Position numbers and translations under genes: made by a program. A stretch of DNA of 64,000 nucleotides from Eopsaltria australis (lineage: Eukaryota > Chordata > Aves > Passeriformes > Petroicidae), in contig JAVTVJ010000805.1 in assembly GCA_034509425.1 (NCBI GenBank), positions 434,001 to 498,000 on the forward strand, in the 5' to 3' direction. Positions 56,681 through 64,000 of the stretch are shown piece by piece; position 1 is the first letter of the stretch, and the number at the start of each line of letters is the position of its first letter. The notes under the pieces are model-generated. The model was given only the letters and a program-made list of their open reading frames with translations, ran no database searches and had not been told where the DNA came from.

Positions 56681-57802
56681 ATGTCCTGACTTGAGGGCAG
56701 GCAAAGGCAGGTTCTTAAAGGAATCTGCAGAGATTCCTTCTGGAGCCATCTAAAAATCTTATTTTCCATAAGTGGATTGGGTAATGGATTCATTTAAGCT
56801 TATACTTGAATTGTCCTTTCACACCCCATCATTCCCACAGTGCTGCCCTGGAGCTGCTGGCTTGGCAGCTGGGAATCCCTCTGGGCTGTGTCTGGATGTT
56901 GAGGGGCTGTGTTGGTCCAGGGCAGGTGTCTGAGCTTGGAGGAGCTTTGGAAACCACCTTGTCTGGGAAAACAGAGGGGAAAACCACTGGTACTGGTTGG
57001 GAGCCTGATTTATTCTGCTCCTGGCTTGGTTATTTTGGTCTGGAACCGGTTTGGAGCATTCTCCAGTGCTTTGGTGTGTCCATCTCGCTTGGTTCTTCAT
57101 TTACTGATGAATTACACCCGAAGGGTGGGCAGGGGAGGCTTAAGGAAGGAGCTTTTGGCACCAAGAAACGATCCTCTGGTGTTTAAAGGTTTATTGAAGT
57201 TTTTAAAACGTCAGTAAATAAATGTCCACTCTGTCAGCCATGGAAACAGAGCTGAGAAGTGACCAGCAGAGCTGGCTGAGGAGTGGGAATGAGCGCTGGG
57301 GCTGGAGCTGCTGGTTCCTGTCACCTCTGGGACCTTAAATCCCACAGGGGTGATGGAACCTGTGATGGAGCAGCACACCTGTGGCCCTGGGGTGTCCCCA
57401 CGGCGTGCCGAGCCATGGTGGGAGCTGTGCTCAACAGAACCTGTTACTCAGTGGAGTAACTGATAGAGTCAGAGGTGTAAAATAACATCGTCTGCTCCTC
57501 TGGCTGCTGGAAAATGGTGTTGGACACGGTTTTTGCTAATAGAGGAACGATTTAACCCCAGAGCTGTGGGGTGGAGGCAGCTCAGCCCCACGCTTGGGTT
57601 GTGTGTGGGGTGGGCTCGTGGTTCCCGGGGCTGCCGGGGCTGAGCCGGAGCGCGTCAGGCAGATGGAAACATCCCGGCGGCGGAGGGTGGAGGCTCTCAC
57701 CACCCCCCGGCCCTTTTAGCACCTGCTTTACCAGGCTGACGTTGTTCGCGCTTGTTTCATTCCCCCCTGACACCTTCTGCCGCAAGAGCTGGACACGCTT
57801 GA

Positions 57803-57817
57803 GAAACAGAAACGAAA
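57803..57817 (+). promoter_or_regulatory. ISRE/IRF-type site
   Basis: GAAACAGAAACGAAA fits the interferon-stimulated response element pattern GAAANNGAAA, with a third GAAA repeat. It lies about 2.9 kb past the IKZF3 stop, in DNA that also has GATA-type cores near 58115-58145. Binding by IRF factors is inferred. Confidence 0.35.
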
Positions 57818-58759
57818 AAAACCGAGAAGAAAGTCAGAGGATCCTTTTTTTCTTTTCCCTTCACTTCCTTCCCAGCCCGGGTGCAACACAAGCACTGAGA
57901 GGTCTTTTCCCCTGCTGCTGCCGGGTGACTCCGAGGGTTGGGTGAGACAGAGGGGGCTCGGGGCTGGGGACAGCGAGTCCCACGGCATCTTCCCATCCTG
58001 GTTTGTCCCTTAACAAGAACTGGTTTGATCCAAAACTCTTCAGCCTTCTCCTGCCTGGAGCCAAACCCCTTTAGAGGCTTACAGAAACCTTCAGTTGGTG
58101 TTGTGACAGAGAGATCCTTATCTGCTGATAGCTGTAATCGTGATAGAGCACAGAGGAACTCGTTTCTCCTGTCGTCGTGTTGAAACACGCTTCCTAACGC
58201 ACAAAAAATCCCATCAAACTCTTCCGGGTGCTGCGCTGCATCCTTGGAGCATCCCGGCCGGCTCCTGCTCCAGCGGGGAGCGGTCCAGCACCCAAAACGC
58301 GGCGGTGCCGGGAGGGGACAGGGAGGACTGAGTCACTGCCACCACCTCCTCCGTGTCCCAATTCCCCAGCCCTGCACTGAGTCATGCTCCCCGCGCCGGC
58401 CCGGCGGGGACCCGGCGGCGTTTTCCCACCCTCCACGTGGGCCGGGTTCCCAAATCCGGGGGACAGGGGGTAAGCAGAGCCACCTCTGTGCTGAGCGACA
58501 GCGGGAAGGGACACTGGAAATGCCCGTAGCTCTGGCACCGCCACCGGAGAGCTCTGCAGCACCGGGGCTCCCACCGGGACGCGCGGGTGCAGCAGGAGCC
58601 GGGACAGGGCCGTGACTGTCACCGGGGCACCACGAAGGGGGCAGCAGGTTTGTGTCACGCCTGATGCCCCCCTCGCTGCCCCGGGAGGGAAGTGAAGCCC
58701 CCGGGGAGCCGCCGAACCGGCCCCTCCAGCCCCTCCAGCCGGGTTATATCTGGCGCCAC

Positions 58760-58767
58760 ATTTGCAT
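58760..58767 (+). promoter_or_regulatory. Octamer motif ATTTGCAT
   Basis: A perfect octamer (OCT1/OCT2 class), typical of B-cell regulatory DNA, in a GC-rich context where an A/T core is unexpected. A CACCTG E-box follows about 20 bp later. A single 8-mer is weak evidence. Confidence 0.25.
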
Positions 58768-60389
58768 GGCAGCGAGTCGGCACCTGGCAGCGAAATCCTC
58801 GGGGGATCGAGGACACGGGGAGCGGCTGGCAATTGTCACACGCCGGCGACAGGAAAGTCCCAGCAGACGATTGTTTTTAGAAGAATCTACTTCCAACCCG
58901 TACGGCTCCGGCCCCTGCGACAGCGCCTCCACCCCGGCATCCGCGGGGCTGCGGCGATGGTGGGATGGGGGTGACAGTCCTGGGCTCGAAGTGGTGCTTC
59001 ACGGCCACGGAGGATGCTCCAGGTGGGAGGTGATGCTGTCAGCCTCAAACATAACCCAGGTGCCCCCCACCACTTGGGGATCCCCTCACTCACAGCGTGT
59101 CTCTGTTCCCCCTCTCTCTGCCCGGGACCGCCGTGAGCGCGGCTGTGAGCGGGGCTGGGGCTGTCACTGCTCCCCCCAGACCCCACTGCCCCCCACCCGC
59201 ACTGAGCGCTGGGGCTCACCCTGCTGCCCCCAGTTCCCCCAGTACCAGCCCCATTGCTGCTCCCCTGGGCACTGGGGGACACCATGGAGCTGGGGGTGAA
59301 TGAGAGGGGTCCTGTCCCCCCCAAGCCCCATTTCCCGCAGCTGTGGCTTTGTGCCGGGGGCCCCCCCTTGTTGCTCCCCGGGGCCGGGCAGAGTCACGCC
59401 CACCCCCCCATCCTGCCCCCCAAGCGGAGAAAGTTAGTCAAATCTGCAGAAACCGCAGCGGGGGGAGGCAGCGACACTGTCACAGCTTTGATGTCACCCC
59501 TGCACGTCCCACAGGTGCTGCCATCACCCCGGGGCCACGGTCCCACCGCCGCTTTGCCATCAACTCGTGCGAGAAGGGGGGATAATGCAAAAATATTTCC
59601 TTCCCCACCTCCGTCCTGTCCCCACGGTCCCTGGAGCCGGCGGGGCACGGAGAAGCCACGTGCGAGGCACACGGAGCTGCGGCCGCATCCAACGCTCTCA
59701 CGTGGGGCTGGGGGTCCCGCCAGGGCTCCGGGGGCTGCTCTGGGGTGTGCGGGGGGAGCCAGGAAGGTTTCTGAGCAGCGGGGCTGATTCATGCCGGGCC
59801 TCCTGCGGTTTTCCCCTGCGCTCACCTCCCGGAGCTGTCACAAGCGCCCACACGCCAGCGCCCAGGGTGAACCCACCCCGCGGTCACCGACCGGGAGCTG
59901 CAGGGGAGCCCCTGGGCTGCTGGGCTCCCCTGCACCCACCTTGCACCCAGTCTTTGCCATGCACCCCACCCCCATTCTGTACCGGTTCCTGCACCTCCTT
60001 TTCATCCCAAATGCCCCCCCGTGCCCCTCTGAACACACCACATACCCCTCAGTCTGCTCTCCCTCTCCCAACACCTCCTGCACCCCCTGTGCTGCCCCAG
60101 TGCCCCAGGGCTCGGTGCCAGACGGGGATGACACAGGACCTCCCACTATGGGACATTCCCGACCCCACAGCACTGCCCGGAGGAAGGAGGATGCAGCACC
60201 AGGGGGTGACGGGGTGAGGTCCCCTGGGTGTCACAAACCCGCGGGTCGGAGGTACAGGTGTCCCTGGGGAGCGGGAGGCACGCAGGGGGGCAGCTGCCAG
60301 CCCTTCCCAGCCCCGTCACGGCCGCTGCACTCCCGGAGGAAGTCGCTCTGCGTTGCTCACCCGGCGCTGGTTATAAATACCCTCCCCAT

Positions 60390-60395
60390 TTTAAT
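60390..60395 (-). terminator. Candidate poly(A) signal, RDH8-like gene
   Basis: TTTAAT on the plus strand gives ATTAAA, the commonest variant poly(A) hexamer, 118 nt beyond the RDH8-like stop codon. No canonical AATAAA is nearer. Confidence 0.35.
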
Positions 60396-60512
60396 GCGGC
60401 GGCGGCGGGAGCTATTTCGGGCCGGGAACGGGAAGCGAAACCCTGCACGGGTCCCGGCCCCCTGGCCTCCGTCCCCGGGATGGGCTGGGCAGTGCCCGGG
60501 GGCCACAAGGGC

Positions 60513-62718
60513 TCATTTGAAGCCCAGGAGCCGCGCGCCCGCCTTGACCTTCTGTGCTTTCCAGCGGAGCAGGCGGATGGCGCGGAGGCCGAACCGCAGC
60601 ACCGCGTCGTACTTGAACACCAGCTTGTAGAAAGCGTCGGTGATGAGGGCGCCGCTGGGGTCGGCGTGTTTGAGCGCGGCCATCGGTGTGTACGCCACGT
60701 TCGTCTGGTGCCGGAACGGCGGCCGCGCCGCCTCGATCACCCACAGGGTGTGCTGCACGAGGGCACGGGACTGTCCCCTTCCTGTCCCCACAGCCCCGCC
60801 CCAGCCCCAGCCCACCACCATTCCCATCCTGCCCCTTATCCCCTTTCAACCCTGCCTGTATCCCATCCCCACCTGCACCTCCATCCTCATTCACATTCCC
60901 ATCCCCTCCCTTCCACAGTCCCCTCCTATCCCCATTCCCATTCCAACTCCTCATTCACTTCCTATCCCCATCCCCAAGCCCTTCCCATCCTATCCCTATC
61001 TCTAATCCATCCCTCCTCACTCCATCACTATTCCTGTCCCATCCCCAACTCCTTCCCATTCTATCTTTATCCCATCCCACCCCACCCCCATACCATCCTA
61101 CCCCTATCTCCATCCCTTCCCATTCCCATTCTATTTCCATCCCTTCCCATTCCCATTCTATTTCCATCCCATCTCCATCTTCAGTTCCTTCCCATCCTAT
61201 TCCCATCCCATCACTATTTCCATTCCCATTCCCATTCCCATTCCCATTCCTATTCCCATTCCCGTTCCCACTGCTGGCTGGGCATCGCTGTTCCTTGTTA
61301 GGGCTAATTAACACCTCTGCCCAGCCCAGCCCAGCTGAGGCCCTCTGCCCGCCTGTCACCTCTGCGATGTCCTCAGGGGTCTGGCCCAGGCTGGTGAACA
61401 CATCCCTGGAGTTCCTCAGGTAGAGCTTGGTGAAGATTTCGCCGTGGGGTCGGTCCGTGAGTAGTCAGCACGTTCGGCTTCCTCGTACAGGTCTCGAATT
61501 CCGTCATCACCGGCCCCGGCTCCACCAGGCTGATCCTGCCCAGGGATCCACTGGGCGCGACCCCCTGGCCCCACTGCACGGCCACCTGGAGGCTGCACCA
61601 CCAGGCTCTCGCAGAAACCTTCCACCGCGAACTTGGAGGCTGAGTTGTCATTGAAGACGATGCCTGGATGGTTGGGGAGTCCTGATCAGGGCTGGGCGGG
61701 GGCTGGTCCCCCCAGGGCACCCCGTTTTCCCCTACCCTGCAGGCCCATGATGCTGCTGATGACAACGATGTGGCCCCCGCGGCGCCGCTTCATGTCGGGC
61801 AGCACCTCCTTGACCAGGCGGACGAGGCCGAAGAAGTTGGTGTCCATGAGGCTCTGCATGGCCGCCAGGCTCTGGCACTCCAGGGGTCCCGCCATGCCCA
61901 CCCCGGCATTGCTGACTGTGGGCACGGGGCATCAGTGGGGTGTGCCCTGGGGAGAGGGATCCCGCACCCTGGGCATGAGGGGTCCCTGGTGCTCACAGTG
62001 TCCCCAGCATGGGATGTCCTGGGTATGGAGGGTCCCTGGCATAGAGGGTCACTGGTGTGTGGGGTCAGGGGGTCCCCTGTGCATGAGGGGTCCCTGGCAC
62101 AGTGCTTGGAGGGTCCCCAGAATGGGATGTCCTGAGTTTGGAGGGTCCCTGGTACAGGGAATATCCCAGCACAGAGGATCCTTGGTGCAGGGGGTCCCTG
62201 GCATGGACAGTCCCTGGTGCACAGGGTCAGGGTCATGAGGTGTCCCTGGCATGGAGGGTCCCAGCACTGGGCACACAAACGGTCCCTGGCACGGGACAAA
62301 CTTGGCTGGGTTGCCCCCAGTACAGAGGTCCCCACCACGGAGGGTCCCAGCACCGGGCTCACGGTGGGAGGGGAATCCCGGGGCTCACCCAGGATATCGA
62401 CGTGGCGCCCGGGGATGCTGTCGAGGCAGGCGCGGATGGAGCCCTCGTCACACACATCCAGCTGCTTGATCTCCAGCGTCCTGCCCAGCGCCGGCCCCGC
62501 CGCCGCCGCCAGCGCCCCGCTCCTGCCCACGTTCCTCATGGTGGCGATGACTGGGGGCACAGGTGGCTCAGCCCCCGCGGGCTCTCCCCGGGGGCTGGGG
62601 GGGTCCCTCCACCCCGCTCACCTCGGAAGCGGCGCTGCTTGTCCCGCGCCAGCCGCACGGCCAGCGCCAGCCCGATGCCGGAGGAGCAGCCGGTGATCAG
62701 CACCGTCTTGGGAGCCAT
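60513..62718 (-). CDS. RDH8/HSD17B1-like short-chain dehydrogenase, broken in exon 4
   Basis: This is an NADP(H)-dependent short-chain dehydrogenase/reductase most like retinol dehydrogenase 8, with HSD17B1 a close relative. Substrates would be retinoids or steroids. Exons: 62622-62718, 62389-62550, 61736-61915, 61360-61663, 60513-60752, all with GT/AG junctions. Exon 1 has the cofactor motif TGCSSGIG (residues 9-16). Exon 3 has SNAG in place of NNAG (88-91), N113 and the catalytic Ser region ISSIMGLQG (139-147). Exon 5 ends in a conserved C-terminal block of 79 residues. Exon 4 is damaged: where YxxxK should stand it reads NSASK, so the catalytic Tyr is gone. The SLVEPGPV block is in another frame, and a further 1-nt shift leads to a TGA at 61416-61418. 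Exon lengths total 983 nt, not a multiple of three. It is either a recent pseudogene or an assembly with several small errors. Confidence 0.75.
60838..61270 (-). repeat. Pyrimidine-rich CCCATTC hexamer-type repeat
   Basis: This fills most of intron 4 of the RDH8-like gene. It is almost pure C/T with A on the plus strand, densest at 61219-61269, where CCCATT-type units run for about eight copies. The transcribed-sense strand therefore reads GGGAATGGGAAT, giving closely spaced G triplets. Confidence 0.85.
61950..62370 (-). repeat. Degenerate repeat in RDH8-like intron 2
   Basis: Intron 2 is built from diverged short units around GAGGGTCCCTGGCA and GGTCCCTGGTGCA, irregular at roughly 20-30 bp. 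Copies are too diverged to set one period by eye. Confidence 0.7.
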
Positions 62719-62753
62719 GGCACGGCCTCCCCCCCGCGCCCCAGCCCCCCGCC

Positions 62754-62759
62754 TTTATA
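62754..62759 (-). promoter_or_regulatory. TATA box, RDH8-like gene
   Basis: CTATAAAGG on the minus strand lies 36 nt upstream of the ATG at 62718 in GC-rich sequence. Initiation 25-30 nt downstream would leave only about a 10-nt 5' UTR. An intact TATA element argues that the promoter is not old and decayed. Confidence 0.5.
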
Positions 62760-63012
62760 GCAGCTGCCCCAGCCCCAGCCCCCCAAATCCGGGCCCTTAA
62801 TCCCCCCTGGATAATCCCCCCTCCCGGGGATTTGCTGCGGCCGCGTGGCTGAGCCGCACGTGGTGCCCGGGGAGCACAGAGGGGCCTTTGTGTGGCACCC
62901 GGGGCACGGTGGGGACACAGCGGGACATGGGGACACTGCCAGCCGTGAGCCACCGGCAGTGGGGGGCTCTGGGGATGGGAAGAAACAAGGCAGGAGCTCT
63001 GCAAAAATAACC

Positions 63013-63018
63013 TTTATT
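63013..63018 (-). terminator. GRB7: Poly(A) signal, GRB7
   Basis: TTTATT on the plus strand gives AATAAA on the GRB7 strand, about 740 nt past the stop codon. It marks the likely end of the GRB7 transcript, only about 260 bp from the RDH8-like start. Confidence 0.55.
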
Positions 63019-63239
63019 ATCACTGGTATAAAACACATCCCAGTTCAACTGGCCTTGTGGGGACATGAGGGACACGGTGATGAGTGTCTCCCTCACCCCC
63101 ACACCCCGGGACCCCGCTCCTGGGGACCCCAAAACCCCCCTGGTGTGGGGGCAAGGAGTGCCAGGCCCCCGCAGGGACACTTGGGGACACTCGGGGCTGG
63201 TGCTGCAGGGTGGAGGGGAGAAAGTGCTTGAGTGGGGGG

Positions 63240-63745
63240 GTCCTGGCTGTGGGCTGTGCTGAGCTGTGCCAAACCATCCTAGTGGTGCTGGGCTGTGCCA
63301 AGCTGTGCCATACTGGCAGTGCCAGGCTGTGCCAAACCACTCAGCTGTGCCAGGCTGTGCTGACCTGTGCCACGCTGGTGGTGCTTGGCTGTGCCAAACC
63401 ATCCCACTGGTTCCAGGCTGTGCCAAACTGTGCCAGCAGTGCTGGGCTGTGCTGGGCTGTGCCATGTTGGTGGTGCCCAGCTGTGCCAAACTGCGCTGGC
63501 TGTGCCAAGCCGTGCCGTATCAGCAGGGCCAGGCTGTGCCAAGCCATCCCAGTGGTGCCAGGCTGTGCCAAGCCATCCCGTGCCGGTGGTGCCGGGCTGT
63601 ACCAAGCCGTGCTACGTCGGCAGCGAGACCGAGCCAAAGAATGCCAGCAGTGCCAGACTGTGCCAAGCCACGCTGGCAGTGCCAGATTGAGCCGAACCCT
63701 GCCCTGCTGGTGGTGCCAGGCTGTGCCAAACCCTGCCAGCGGTGC
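63240..63745 (-). repeat. GRB7: GCTGTGCCA tandem repeat in GRB7 3' UTR
   Basis: About 500 bp is built from imperfect copies of GTGCCAGGCTGTGCCAA with variable spacers (CATCCCA, GTGGTGCT). The period is irregular. It lies between the GRB7 stop and its poly(A) signal and makes up about two thirds of the 3' UTR. Several overlapping frames are open through it because of the repeat; none is credible as coding. Confidence 0.85.
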
Positions 63746-63756
63746 CGTGCCGTGGC

Positions 63757-64000
63757 TCAGAGGGCCACGCAGGTGCAGTAGTGCCGCAGCTTGCAGGGCA
63801 GGATGCCGCGGTTGATCTGGTGGAACTCCACGAGCTGGATGAGGTCGGCGAAGCGCGTCTGCCCATCGTCCATGGTGAAGTAGAGCCGCCCCTCGTCCTC
63901 GCTCTGCCGGGGGGGATGCAGGTCAGGACCCCTCTCCCCGGCCCCCCTGAGCCCCCCAGCCCCGCGCTGGCACTCACCGGCAGGATGAGGTAGTGTTTGA
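63757..64000 (-). CDS. GRB7: GRB7 C-terminus (partial, SH2 domain end)
   Basis: This is the 3' end of the growth-factor-receptor-bound adaptor GRB7, a cytoplasmic protein that docks on phosphotyrosines of ERBB2 and other receptors through a C-terminal SH2 domain. Last exon 63757-63903 (147 nt with TGA at 63757-63759); the preceding exon is visible only at 63978-64000, ending LILP before a GTGAGT donor. The two join in phase. The visible part covers the end of the SH2 domain: [38 protein letters not shown] and the C-terminal VAL. GRB10 and GRB14 share this region; the IKZF3 neighbour and the convergent orientation, as in human, identify GRB7. Most of the gene lies beyond the right edge. Confidence 0.9.
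   Translation of the reverse strand, partial: QTLPHPAGECQRGAGGLRGAGERGPDLHPPRQSEDEGRLYFTMDDGQTRFADLIQLVEFHQINRGILPCKLRHYCTCVAL

Larger units (their letters stand above)
56690..60380. other. GC-rich intergenic DNA, IKZF3 to RDH8-like gene
   Basis: IKZF3 (+) and the RDH8-like gene (-) converge here. No coding exon was recognised despite many long open frames, which come from base composition. The block from about 57.6 to 60.3 kb is repeat-poor and holds immune-type motifs listed separately. Confidence 0.55.

Noticed and set aside
60228..61301. A 357-codon plus-strand frame rich in Pro, Ser and His
   Set aside because: It is antisense to the RDH8-like exon 5 and then reads through the CCCATT repeat, so it is a compositional by-product.
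63084..63815. A 243-codon plus-strand frame with repeated CAKLC-type units
   Set aside because: It is the translation of the GCTGTGCCA repeat in the GRB7 3' UTR, with several equally open frames.

Overview
This is vertebrate nuclear DNA, almost certainly from a bird. Genes are compact and intron-bearing, with CpG-rich promoters. The dispersed repeats are nearly all 3' ends of CR1 LINEs, recognisable by a tail such as GGTCCCTTCCAACCC followed by ATTC/TGATTCT. The gene order LRRC3C - ZPBP2 - IKZF3 - (RDH8-like) - GRB7 matches the region syntenic to human 17q12-q21. No bacterial, plasmid, phage, CRISPR or integrated viral gene system was found.

Layout. 1-4.6 kb: GC-rich non-coding DNA with a cluster of MEF2-type sites, a CpG island and a probable non-coding first exon for LRRC3C. 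4.66-5.45 kb (+): single-exon LRRC3C coding sequence, with a poly(A) signal near 7.2 kb. 7.2-12.1 kb: intergenic, one clear CR1. 12.75-18.59 kb (-): complete eight-exon ZPBP2 (343 codons), with a 110-bp tandem array in intron 1. 18.6-22.3 kb: spacer between the divergent ZPBP2 and IKZF3 starts. 22.33-54.89 kb (+): complete eight-exon IKZF3/Aiolos (512 codons), with a 13-kb third intron, many CR1 pieces and a minisatellite in intron 7. 54.9-56.7 kb: IKZF3 3' UTR. 56.7-60.4 kb: GC-rich intergenic DNA with immune-type motifs (ISRE, octamer). 60.5-62.7 kb (-): a five-exon RDH8/HSD17B1-like short-chain dehydrogenase whose exon 4 carries frame lesions and lacks the catalytic Tyr. 63.0-64.0 kb (-): the 3' end of GRB7 (end of the SH2 domain and a repeat-filled 3' UTR), running off the window.

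How the genes relate. The genes do not form one pathway. IKZF3 is a lymphoid transcription factor, ZPBP2 a sperm acrosomal protein, LRRC3C a small leucine-rich-repeat membrane protein, GRB7 a receptor-tyrosine-kinase adaptor and the SDR a retinoid/steroid-type oxidoreductase. The main surprises are the disrupted SDR between IKZF3 and GRB7, the orientation of LRRC3C with no visible ORMDL3 or gasdermin gene between it and ZPBP2, and several structured tandem arrays inside introns or UTRs. Exon boundaries were assigned by eye from GT/AG sites, reading phase and remembered family sequences. No alignment or database search was run.
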